A DNA stretch of 13,887 bases from contig JAFSWK010000161.1 in the NCBI GenBank assembly GCA_017444505.1, forward strand, positions 1 through 13,887, given 5' to 3'. Shown one piece after another: positions 5,822 through 13,166 of this stretch (position 1 is its first letter; every line of letters starts with the position of its first letter). The notes beneath the pieces are model-generated. The model did no database searches. It had not been told where the DNA came from and saw nothing but the letters and a program-made list of their open reading frames with translations. Position numbers and translations under genes: made by a program. The stretch is from Rhodocyclaceae bacterium. Lineage in GTDB: Bacteria > Pseudomonadota > Gammaproteobacteria > Burkholderiales > Rhodocyclaceae.

Positions 5822-7618
5822 ATGAGTGAGTATGTAGCACCGATGAGTGACATCAAGTTCGTCCTGCAAGAGCTGGCCGGGCTGGAAGAAATCAGCCAGT
5901 TGCCGGGTTGCGAAGATGCCTCGCTGGATACCGCCGAAGCCATTCTGGAAGAAGCGGGCAAGTTTGCCTCGGAAGTCCTCTCGCCGCTCAACCGCGTGGG
6001 CGACACCAACGGCCCGCGCTGGGACAACGGTGAAGTGACCACTTCGCCGGGCTGGAAGGAAGCCTACAAACAGTTCGTCGAAGGCGGCTGGAACGCTTTT
6101 TCGTGCGAGCCGGAATATGGTGGCCAGGGTCTGCCCAAGCTGCTGGCCACGGCGGTCATGGAAATGTGGAAATCCGCCAACATGGCCTTCGCGCTGTGCC
6201 CGATGCTGACTGCCGGCGCCATTGAAGCGCTGATGCTTTCCGGCAGCGACGAGCAGAAGAACATGTATCTGCCCAAGATGATCAGTGGTGAATGGACGGG
6301 CACGATGAACCTGACCGAGCCGAACGCCGGTTCCGATCTGGCTGCCGTGCGCACCCGTGCCGAGCCGCAAGGCGATGGCACCTACAAAATCTTCGGCCAG
6401 AAAATCTTCATCACCTACGGCGAACATGACCTGACCGACAACATCATCCACCTCGTGCTGGCGCGTCTGCCCGATGCGCCCGAAGGCGTGAAAGGCATTT
6501 CGCTGTTCGTCGTGCCGAAATTCCTGCTCAATGAAGACGGCACTCCGGGCAAGCGCAACGACGTGCACTGCGTATCCATCGAGCACAAGCGGGGCATTCA
6601 CGGCAGTCCCACCGCCGTGCTGGCTTTTGGTGACAATGGTGGCGCGATTGGCACGCTGGTCGGCGAGCTGAATCGTGGTCTGGAATACATGTTCATCATG
6701 ATGAACGAAGCCCGTTTCGCCGTCGGCATGGAAGGTCTGGGCATTTCCGAGCGCGCCTACCAGAAAGCCACCGAATATGCCCGCGAGCGTATTCAGGGCG
6801 CAGAGCCGGGCGTGCGTGGCGGGCCGAAAGTGCCCATCATCCGCTTCCCGGACGTGCGTCGCATGTTGCTTTCCATCCGTTCGCAAACCGAAGCCATGCG
6901 CGCGCTGGCCTACACCGTGGCCGCTGCCACCGACCGCGCCCACTGCTCGCCGGACGAAAAAGTCCGTGCCGAGAATCAGGCGTTTGTCGAGCTGATGACC
7001 CCGGTGGTCAAAGGCTGGCTGACCGAAACCGGCATTGAGCTTGCCTCTGCGGGCGTGCAGGTGCACGGCGGCATGGGCTTTATTGAAGAGACTGGCGCGG
7101 CGCAGTATCTGCGCGATGCGCGCATCACCACCATCTATGAAGGCACCACGGGCATTCAGGCCAACGACCTGATTGGCCGCAAGACTGCCCGCGATGGCGG
7201 CGAGACGGTCAAGGCCGTGCTTGCCCAGATGCGTCAGACCCTGCAAGAAGTCGCCGCCTGCAAAGAGCCGCATTTCGCCCGCATCCACAAGATGCTGGAA
7301 GAAGGCATCAATGCGCTGGAAGCCGCGATGGCCTACATCGTCGCTACCTTCAAGCCGGACATCAAGGCCGCCTCTGCGGGCGCGGTGCCCTACCTGAAGC
7401 TCTTTGGCATCGTCGCCGGTGGCTGGCTGATGGCGCGCGCCTCGGTGATTGCGCAGAAGAAACTGGCCGCCGGTGAAGGCGACGCCAACTTCTACAAGGC
7501 CAAGATTGCCACCACGCGCTTCTATGCCGACCACGTTCTGGCCATGGCACCCGCCTTGTCCCGCGTGGTCACGGAAGGCGCCGAAGGCGTCATGGCGCTG
7601 GAAGAAGACTGGTTCTAA
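5822..7618 (+). CDS. Acyl-CoA dehydrogenase with C-terminal extension (AcdB/DmdC type)
   Basis: An FAD enzyme that introduces the alpha-beta double bond into an acyl-CoA thioester and hands electrons to ETF. At 598 residues it belongs to the long subfamily: a short N-terminal AcylCoA_DH_N piece (MSEYVAPMSDIKFVLQELAG), the usual three dehydrogenase domains, then an extra C-terminal domain (about 470-598) seen in 3-methylmercaptopropionyl-CoA dehydrogenase (DmdC) and many fatty acyl-CoA dehydrogenases. Visible motifs are the FAD/substrate loop MNLTEPNAGSDLAAVRT, VHGGMGFIEETGAAQYLRDA, and TIYEGTTGIQANDLIGRK, whose Glu440 corresponds to the catalytic base of medium-chain enzymes. GGAGGG (5810-5815) sits 6 bases before ATG. 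Association with etfBA supports the role. The substrate cannot be read from the sequence. Confidence 0.93.
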   Translation: MSEYVAPMSDIKFVLQELAGLEEISQLPGCEDASLDTAEAILEEAGKFASEVLSPLNRVGDTNGPRWDNGEVTTSPGWKEAYKQFVEGGWNAFSCEPEYGGQGLPKLLATAVMEMWKSANMAFALCPMLTAGAIEALMLSGSDEQKNMYLPKMISGEWTGTMNLTEPNAGSDLAAVRTRAEPQGDGTYKIFGQKIFITYGEHDLTDNIIHLVLARLPDAPEGVKGISLFVVPKFLLNEDGTPGKRNDVHCVSIEHKRGIHGSPTAVLAFGDNGGAIGTLVGELNRGLEYMFIMMNEARFAVGMEGLGISERAYQKATEYARERIQGAEPGVRGGPKVPIIRFPDVRRMLLSIRSQTEAMRALAYTVAAATDRAHCSPDEKVRAENQAFVELMTPVVKGWLTETGIELASAGVQVHGGMGFIEETGAAQYLRDARITTIYEGTTGIQANDLIGRKTARDGGETVKAVLAQMRQTLQEVAACKEPHFARIHKMLEEGINALEAAMAYIVATFKPDIKAASAGAVPYLKLFGIVAGGWLMARASVIAQKKLAAGEGDANFYKAKIATTRFYADHVLAMAPALSRVVTEGAEGVMALEEDWF

Positions 7619-7644
7619 GCCGGAACGACGCAGTTCTCACGCAC

Positions 7645-7676
7645 ACAGCCCGCGCAACGCGCGGGCTGTTTTTTTT
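7645..7676 (+). terminator. Strong intrinsic terminator after acyl-CoA dehydrogenase
   Basis: An 11-base-pair perfect stem, ACAGCCCGCGC (7645-7655) with GCGCGGGCTGT (7659-7669), closed by a 3-base loop. The T run spans 7669-7676. It lies 26 bases after the acyl-CoA dehydrogenase stop and should end the etf operon, insulating the toxin-antitoxin pair downstream. Confidence 0.95.
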
Positions 7677-7735
7677 GCGTGCGCTGAAAAGAAGCGCCTG
7701 GCGCTGCGGGCGCGCGAGGCAGGATGCCGCACAAG

Positions 7736-7764
7736 TTGCCAGACGTTTTGTCATGGCTTAGACT
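7736..7764 (+). promoter_or_regulatory. Sigma70-like promoter for the toxin-antitoxin pair
   Basis: TTGCCA (7736-7741, 5/6 match to TTGACA) and TAGACT (7759-7764, 4/6 match to TATAAT) are separated by exactly 17 bases. Transcription would start near 7771, about 33 bases before the antitoxin ATG. It lies after a strong terminator, where a new promoter is needed. Upstream, GCGCT/AGCGC half-sites repeat (7681-7685, 7693-7697, 7701-7705), the last two forming a near-palindrome; a regulatory role is only a guess. Confidence 0.6.
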
Positions 7765-7803
7765 GCTTCTGTATTTCAAAGCATAACGCATGAGGTGAAA
7801 CGT

Positions 7804-8091
7804 ATGGCAAGCACTGTTTTGCAGGTTCGCATGGACGATTCGTTGCGCGCGGCGGCGGCAGACATTGCCGAGCAGCTTGGTCTTGACTTGCCTACGGTCA
7901 TCCGCATGTTTCTCAAAAAAATGGTTGCCGAACGCGGTGTGCCTTTTAGCCTCAGTTTGCCGCGTGAGCCGCAACCCCAATACGCGGCGCTGGCGGCGAT
8001 GCAGGAATTGGGCAGACAGGCAGCGCGCGCGGGCATTGCTGATATGACGCTGGACGAAATCAACGCAGAAATTGCCGCCGCCCGTGGCTGA
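7804..8091 (+). CDS. RelB/DinJ-family antitoxin (ribbon-helix-helix)
   Basis: A 95-residue protein starting MASTVLQVRMDDSLRAAAAD. Residues 4-9 form the DNA-binding beta strand, and helices at about 12-26 and 31-44 (LDLPTVIRMFLKKMVAERG) complete a ribbon-helix-helix fold of the RelB/DinJ type. The C-terminal part (about 58-95) would wrap the toxin. GAGGTG (7792-7797) is 6 bases before ATG 7804; a GTG at 7795 inside that ribosome binding site is a less likely start. The toxin gene overlaps its 3' end. By analogy with the family it neutralises the toxin and represses its own promoter. RelB/DinJ proteins usually pair with RelE/YafQ toxins; here the partner is a PIN protein. Confidence 0.85.
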   Translation: MASTVLQVRMDDSLRAAAADIAEQLGLDLPTVIRMFLKKMVAERGVPFSLSLPREPQPQYAALAAMQELGRQAARAGIADMTLDEINAEIAAARG

Positions 8092-8527
8092 ACCGTTTTT
8101 TTACGCCGTCATGGACACGAATGTGTTGGTGTCGGCATTGCTCAAGCCCGCTTCTGTTCCCGGGAAAGTTTTGTCCGAGGCTTTGGTCGGGCGCTTGCTT
8201 CCCATTGTTTGCTGTGCCATGGAACGCGAATACCGCGAAGTGCTCGCGCGGAAAAAATTCCGCTTTTCTCCAGCGAAGGTGCGCGAGGTGCTGTCTGGCC
8301 TTGAACAACGTGCCATCCGCATGGAGCCGCAGGATGTTGAACGCCTGGCTGCCGATGTGCCCGACCCGAAAGATGCCCATTTTTACGCCGTTACGCTCAA
8401 CGCCCGCAAAACACTGGACGCACGCCTCGTTACGGGTAACACCCGGCATTTTCCGCGCGCTTCGTTTGTGCTAACCCCGCGCGAGATGCTTGATGTGCTG
8501 GATGCCTTCCCGCCCGACGCCAAGTGA
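8084..8527 (+). CDS. PIN-domain toxin (COG1569-type ribonuclease)
   Basis: A 147-residue PIN-fold protein, predicted to be a Mg2+-dependent endoribonuclease acting as the toxin of a type II system. Candidate active-site acids are D11 in MDTNVLVSALL, E52 in EYREVLARKKF, and D94/D97 in DPKDAHFYAV. The fourth position is the LVTGNTRHFP motif, where the family I have in mind also carries Asn rather than Asp. The GTG at 8084 is preferred: it overlaps the antitoxin by 8 bases, consistent with coupling, and gives a normal short lead (VAEPFFYAVMDTN). TTG at 8072 or ATG at 8111 are alternatives; ATG 8111 would begin MDTN directly. No clear Shine-Dalgarno sequence is seen, so translation probably depends on reading through the antitoxin end. 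It converges on relA with a 16-base gap. Confidence 0.85.
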   Translation: MAEPFFYAVMDTNVLVSALLKPASVPGKVLSEALVGRLLPIVCCAMEREYREVLARKKFRFSPAKVREVLSGLEQRAIRMEPQDVERLAADVPDPKDAHFYAVTLNARKTLDARLVTGNTRHFPRASFVLTPREMLDVLDAFPPDAK

Positions 8528-8534
8528 ATGTGGT

Positions 8535-8554
8535 GCGGGCGCGTTACGCCCCGC
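8535..8554. repeat. Short hairpin between convergent genes
   Basis: GGGCG (8537-8541) pairs with CGCCC (8547-8551), and the stem is extendable by a bulge to GC/GC. The loop holds the distal relA stop (TAA, 8546-8544 on the - strand). There is no T-tract in either direction, so it is at best a weak or factor-assisted terminator shared by the two converging genes. Confidence 0.3.
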
Positions 8555-10778
8555 CGCTGCGATGCACTGCCGTCACGCCGGGGATTTCGCCAATCAGGGT
8601 GAAGGCGCGCTGCATCTGGTCGATGCCGGTCACTTGCAGGGTGAAGCGCATGTGGGCGCGTTCGCGGCGGTTGTGGGTGTGGGCGGCGGTGACGTTGATT
8701 TTTTCGCGCGAGAGCACTTCGGTGATGTCGCGCAGCAGGCCGGGGCGGTCGCTGGCGAAGACTTCCATGTCGATGGCGAAGTGGGCGACGTGGTCGGGCT
8801 GGCGGTTTTGCGGGCTGTCCAGATTCCATTGCGCGGTGACGACGCGCTCGGGCGCGTTGGCGGCCAGGCGTTGAAAGTCGCGTCAGTCGGTGCGGTGGAT
8901 GGAAACGCCGCGCCCACGGGTGACAAAGCCGGAAATCGGCTCGGGCGGCGCGGGCTTGCAGCAGCGCCCCAGCGTGGTCATGAGTTTGCCCACACCATGC
9001 ACCAGCACTTGTCCGGCGGCGTGGCCGTGCGCGTGCGGGTGCGGATGCGCGGGGACGGGGGCGAGTTCGGGGGCAGCGTCAGCTTCGGCGGCAGGCGCGG
9101 CAACAGCTTCGTTCAAGCTGCGGGCAGCATTGACCAGCACGCGCGGGCCAATTTCGCCGCGACCGGCGGCGAGGAAGAAAATGCGCGGCGTGCGAAAGCC
9201 AAAATGCGCCGCGAGCTGTTCGATATTGGCCTGTGAAAGCCCTTCGCGCGCCAGCTCGCGGGTGACGAAGGCGCGCCCGCGCGCGTTTTGTTCTTCTTCT
9301 TCCAGATTGCTGAAATATTGACGGATTTTGGTGCGCGCGCGGCGCGTGCGCACATAGCCGAGGTTGCCCTGCATCCAGTCGCGCGAGGGGCTGCCTTCGC
9401 GCGCGGTGATGATTTCCACGCGCTGGCCGTTTTCCAGCGGCGTGTTCAGCGGCACGAGCTGGCCGTCGAGCTTGGCACCACGGCAGCGGTGCCCCAGTTC
9501 GCTGTGCAGCGCGTAGGCAAAATCAATTGGCGTGGCACCGCGCGGCAGGTCAATGACGCGCCCTTGCGGGGTGAGCACGTAGATGGTGTCGTTGAGCGTG
9601 GCGCTGCGTAGCTGGTCGACCCAGCCGGTGGCATCGCGCACGGCATCATCGCGCCAGGAAAGCAGGCTGCGCAGCAGGGCAATCTGCTCGTCATAGCTGC
9701 CGCCTTCGTGTGCGCTTTTTTCTTTGTAGCGCCAGTGCGCGGCGACGCCAAATTCGGCATGACGGTGCATTTCAAAGGTGCGAATCTGCACTTCCAGCGC
9801 GCGTCCGTCGCCGGCATAGACGGCAGTGTGCAGCGATTGATAGTTGTTGCCTTTGGGACGGCTGATGTAGTCGTCGTACTCTTCCGCGATGGGTTGCCAG
9901 AGCTGGTTGACGATGTCGAGCACGACGTAACAATCGCGCACTTTGGGCACCAGCACGCGGGCGGCGCGAATGTCGTAGACCTCGGAAAAGTCGAGGTTTT
10001 TTTGCCGCATTTTGTTGTAGATGCTGTAGATGTGCTTGGGGCGCCCGCTGACTTCGCCTTCAATGTGGGCTTCTTTGAGCTTTTGGCGCAGCGTGGCGAC
10101 GGCTTCCTGTATGAAGGCTTCGCGCTCTACGCGGCGTTCATCCAGCAGCTTGGCGATGCGGTGATAGTGCTCGGGTTCGAGAAAGCGGAAGGAAAGGTCT
10201 TCCAGCTCCCATTTCAGTTGCCAGACGCCCAGCCGGTTGGCCAGCGGGGCGTAAATGTTGAGACTCTCACGGGCGTATTCGCGGCGTAGGGGCGTATCTT
10301 GCTTGCGGGCGGCCAGATAGCGCAGGGTTTGCGTGCGCGAGGCCAGCCGCAGCAGCACGACGCGCACATCCTGCGCCATGCCCAGCAACATCTTGCGCAG
10401 CACTTCCACCTGGGTTTGCGCCGTCTCGGCGGGCAATTCGGCGGCGGCCTGGGTGTGCACGCGCAAACCAATAAGACGCTTGCCGCTGATGACCAGACCG
10501 GCGACGGCTTCGCCAAAACGTTCGGTGAGTTTTTCTTGCGACCAGTCGATGAAAAAAAGCAGCGCGGCAATGCGGCTGTCGGCATCGAGTTTGAGTTCGG
10601 CGGCGATGGCGGCCATGCCCAGGGCGTGCGCAAAGAAGGGTTCGCCCGTATCCAGGGCATGGTCGGCACTGGTTTGCCGTGCCACTTCCACGGTGGCCAG
10701 CAGGCGTTCGCTTTCGGTTTCATCCAGCCCTTGAACGAGTTGTTCAAACTCGCCAGTGCGCACGACCGTCGTAACCAT
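8544..10778 (-). CDS. relA: RelA-type (p)ppGpp synthetase interrupted by an in-frame TGA at a conserved Cys position
   Basis: Makes (p)ppGpp from ATP and GTP/GDP when uncharged tRNA occupies the ribosome. The whole frame is 744 codons, the same length as E. coli RelA. Domains in order: a pseudo-hydrolase domain whose catalytic HD is lost (ALLFFIDW, about 72-79); synthetase (about 245-350) with GRPKHIYSI and the E300-Y-D-D303 motif of monofunctional enzymes; TGS (about 395-460, TPLDFAY-like TPIDFAY and HSELGHRC); helical region; His-rich linker at 578-586; zinc-finger/CC domain (C606, C607, H628); and ACT (about 671-740). Codon 632, at 8883-8885, is TGA where relatives have Cys (HRADC in E. 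coli, HRTD-stop here). The reading frame continues without shift to TAA at 8544-8546. If TGA terminates, the product is 631 residues without the last zinc ligand and ACT. ATG 10778 lies 23 bases after the PilZ gene and has no good ribosome binding site. Confidence 0.9.
8842..8857 (-). other. Hairpin 3' of the relA in-frame TGA
   Basis: In the relA mRNA, ACGCGC (8857-8852) pairs with GCGCGU (8847-8842) around a CCGA loop, giving 6 perfect base pairs. The stem starts 25 bases after the TGA and the loop lies about 31 bases after it, which is in the distance range of bacterial SECIS elements. The loop does not begin with the G/GU feature expected for SelB binding, and the same bases encode the conserved RelA text APERV, so this may be only GC-rich coding sequence. 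Confidence 0.3.
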
Positions 10779-10801
10779 GGAGACAGGCGGGGCGGCGGCG
10801 C

Positions 10802-11551
10802 TTACAGCTTGGATTTCGAGCGCAGCTTGCGTTCGATTTCGAAGATGTAGCGTTGCAGACGGTTTTCCGCACTGCCGGGCAGTTCGACAAATTCGCAGCC
10901 GACGCGGCGGCGGATGTTGTCGTTGCGCGTGGGCAGCGCAAAACTGTTGCGCACGATGAGCTGCACGTCCACCGGCTCGGTATCGGGCAGGCGCAGCGTG
11001 CACACGGAAAGCGCGGTGTCGATGGGCAGTTCGGGAATGTCCAGCGGCATCAGCAGGGTCAGCCCGCTGATGGACAGATCAAAGACGCGCAGCCGACGGG
11101 TGACGGGCTTGCCGCCGTGGTCGGAAAAGACCACGTCGCAGGTGACTTCGTCATGCACGGGCACGGGCACGCGATAGGCGTTGCGGCGCTGGATGCGGTA
11201 CAAATCTGCGGGCAGCGCACAGGTGAAGCAGGCGCGCCCGTCGTATTCGCTGCGCTGGATTTCGGACAGACGAAACTGCACCTGCACGCCGCCATCCTGC
11301 GCGCTGGCGTTGAGCTTGCCGTGGCGCAGCACCTGGCCGGTCAAGGCCGGGTCGGCAGGCAGGTCAAAGGTAATCGCGCGGCCTTCAATGCTGGAAAGCA
11401 TGGACATGAACTGGCTGCCTTCCTCGTGCGGAATGGAAAGCGCGATGAACACCCGCCGTTCCAGCATACCGTCGAAAATGCCGCGAATCAGCTCGGCATT
11501 GTCGACCAGGAAACGGGAAATGTCTTCGGGATCCTGTGCTTGTGTGTTCAT
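10802..11551 (-). CDS. YcgR-like PilZ-domain c-di-GMP receptor
   Basis: A 249-residue cytoplasmic protein with two domains. The N-terminal part (about 12-110, including FDLPADP and VQFRLSEIQRSEYDGRACF) resembles the YcgR/PilZN domain. The C-terminal PilZ domain (about 119-240) has the c-di-GMP binding pair intact: R123-N-A-Y-R127 (RxxxR) and D158-L-S-I-S-G163 (DxSxxG). Such proteins bind c-di-GMP and, in YcgR, slow the flagellar motor; the target here is unknown because no flagellar genes are in view. The ATG at 11551 is preferred, with a distant AGAAAGG about 10 bases upstream, over a start at 11668 that would overlap nnr. The 85-base upstream gap (11552-11636) contains only a lone TAAAAT-like -10 without a good -35. 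relA follows after 23 bases. Confidence 0.88.
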   Translation of the reverse strand: MNTQAQDPEDISRFLVDNAELIRGIFDGMLERRVFIALSIPHEEGSQFMSMLSSIEGRAITFDLPADPALTGQVLRHGKLNASAQDGGVQVQFRLSEIQRSEYDGRACFTCALPADLYRIQRRNAYRVPVPVHDEVTCDVVFSDHGGKPVTRRLRVFDLSISGLTLLMPLDIPELPIDTALSVCTLRLPDTEPVDVQLIVRNSFALPTRNDNIRRRVGCEFVELPGSAENRLQRYIFEIERKLRSKSKL

Positions 11552-11636
11552 CCGGGAATTGCCTTTCTCATGGTGTCGTGATGCGAAACAGGCGCTGATT
11601 TTACCCTGAATCGTTTGCAATCCAGTGCTGAGGGCG

Positions 11637-13166
11637 TCACGCTTGCGCGCCATTTTCGGCGCCGGCAAGCCAGTGGTTGAGAATGCGCCGCGCCGCCCGC
11701 GCCAGCGCGCCGGCGTTTAGGCCGACGGGGCCGTCGTGCTGCTGGCAGAGGCTCTCGGCGGCCAGTCCGTGCAGATGGGCGGCCAGCGCCAGCGCGCCTT
11801 CTGGCGGCACGCCTTGCGCCAGCAGCGCGGCAATCATGCCGGGGAGCACGTCGCCGCTGCCAGCGGTGGCCAGCCCGGCGTTGCCGCTGGTGTGGATTTG
11901 CCAGCGACCATCCGGATGCGCAAGGATGCTGCCGCAGCCTTTGAGCAGCACGTAGGCGCGGAATTTTTGCGCCAGTTTGCGCGCCGCACCGATGCGGTCG
12001 CGCTGCACGGCGGCGGTGTCGCATTCGAGCAGACGGGCGGCTTCTGCCGGATGCGGCGTAATCAGGCAATGCCCCCGGTGAATTGCGCCGCGCGCGGCCA
12101 GGCAGAGGACAAGGCTGGCGTCTGCCGCAATCAGGTTCAGCGCGTCGGCATCAAGCACCAGCGGCAGCGGTTGTTCCAGACTCAGCAGACGGGTGAGCAG
12201 ATTGACCGCCTCTTCGCTTTGCCCCAGCCCGGGGCCGATGGCCAGCACGCTGGCAATGTCGGGCAAGGTGTCGGGCGCGCGCGTCATGATTTCGGGGTAG
12301 AGCGGGTCGATGGCCGGCGCGTTGGCATCAAGCGGCGCCGCCAGCACGCGCCCGCTGCCCAGCAGCAGTGCGGCGCGCGCCGCCAGCCAGAGCGCGCCAA
12401 GCATTCCGCGCGCACCGCCCAGCACGGCCACCGTGCCGTAATCGCCCTTGTGCGAATTGGCGCGGCGCGCGGGCGGCGCGGCGGTGAGCGTGTCGCGGCA
12501 AATCAACTGTGCGCCGGGTGCCAGCAGCGCCGGGGCGTTGACATCCAGTGTCGCCAGTTGCAACTGGCCGCAGCAATCGGGGCCGTCGGCGGTGTGGCAG
12601 CCGGGTTTGTGGGCGAGGAAAGTCAGCGTGTGCGTGGCGCGGAAGGTCGTGGCGCTGGCGCAGCCGGTGTCGGCAAACAGGCCGCTGGGAATATCCAGCG
12701 CCAGTCGCGGGCAGGGCAGGGCGTTCATGCGCGCAATCCAGCTGCCCCACGGCTCGGCAATGTCGCGCGCCAGCCCGATGCCAAAGAGCGCATCGACGGC
12801 CAGCGCCCAGCCTTCGGCGGGCATCGTCGGCAGCATGGCGACTTCGCGCCCGCCCGCCTGCCACCACGCGGAATAGGCGGCGCGGGCGTCTTCGCTCAGG
12901 CGGGCAACGTCGCCGTGAAAGGCGACGGTGACCTGCCGCCCCGCCTCTTTCAGCAAACGGGCAAGCACAAACCCATCGCCGCCGTTGTTGCCCGGGCCGC
13001 AGGCAATCAGGATGGGACGTTGCGCGTCGTGGGCGGTGAGGGCGAGCGCAAAATCGACGGCGGCGCGCCCGGCGCGCTCCATCAGGGAAGCGCCGCTGAG
13101 GGGTGCGGCGCGTTCTTCCAGATGGCGGAGTTCTTCGACGGTGTACAGGGCGGTTTGTGGATTCAT
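11637..13166 (-). CDS. nnr: Bifunctional NAD(P)HX epimerase / ADP(ATP)-dependent NAD(P)HX dehydratase
   Basis: Repairs hydrated, inactive NADH and NADPH. The N-terminal YjeF_N half epimerises R- and S-NAD(P)HX, and the C-terminal ribokinase-like half dehydrates S-NAD(P)HX using ADP or ATP. The 509-residue length fits the fused E. coli enzyme (about 515). In the N-half, ACGPGNNGGDGFVLARLL spans about 55-72 and LALDIPSGL follows. In the C-half, NSHKGDYGTVAVLGG, LAIGPGLGQ, LVLDADALN, TPHPAEAARLL, and G436-S-G-D439-VLPGMIAALLAQG carry the nucleotide site and the catalytic Asp; the family commonly has GTGD, here GSGD. Its ATG overlaps the hslO stop (ATGA, 13163-13166) and no Shine-Dalgarno sequence is visible, so translation is probably coupled to hslO. 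Confidence 0.95.
   Translation of the reverse strand: MNPQTALYTVEELRHLEERAAPLSGASLMERAGRAAVDFALALTAHDAQRPILIACGPGNNGGDGFVLARLLKEAGRQVTVAFHGDVARLSEDARAAYSAWWQAGGREVAMLPTMPAEGWALAVDALFGIGLARDIAEPWGSWIARMNALPCPRLALDIPSGLFADTGCASATTFRATHTLTFLAHKPGCHTADGPDCCGQLQLATLDVNAPALLAPGAQLICRDTLTAAPPARRANSHKGDYGTVAVLGGARGMLGALWLAARAALLLGSGRVLAAPLDANAPAIDPLYPEIMTRAPDTLPDIASVLAIGPGLGQSEEAVNLLTRLLSLEQPLPLVLDADALNLIAADASLVLCLAARGAIHRGHCLITPHPAEAARLLECDTAAVQRDRIGAARKLAQKFRAYVLLKGCGSILAHPDGRWQIHTSGNAGLATAGSGDVLPGMIAALLAQGVPPEGALALAAHLHGLAAESLCQQHDGPVGLNAGALARAARRILNHWLAGAENGAQA

Noticed and set aside
5762..7534. 590-codon open frame on the - strand opposite acyl-CoA dehydrogenase
   Set aside because: His/Arg/Gly-rich translation without family motifs, in exact antisense to a clear gene; typical shadow frame of GC-rich coding DNA.
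8544..8768. Separate small ACT-domain gene starting at ATG 8768
   Set aside because: It lies in the same frame as relA and matches the RelA C-terminus. The codons between the TGA and this ATG are also conserved RelA sequence, so it is the RelA tail, not an independent gene.
8883..8885. Frameshift as the cause of the relA break
   Set aside because: The frame is identical before and after the TGA (117 bases from 8885 to 8768, a multiple of three); only a stop codon intervenes.
8490..9236. 248-codon + strand frame overlapping the PIN gene end and relA
   Set aside because: Antisense to conserved RelA sequence; composition is that of a shadow frame.
11548..11571. Seven-codon leader ORF (ATG 11571, stop overlapping the PilZ ATG)
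   Set aside because: No ribosome binding site and no amino-acid bias; overlap is probably chance.
11598..11603. -10-like TAAAAT (on the - strand) before the PilZ gene
   Set aside because: No acceptable -35 at 16-18 bases; a TTGCAA is present but only 11 bases away.
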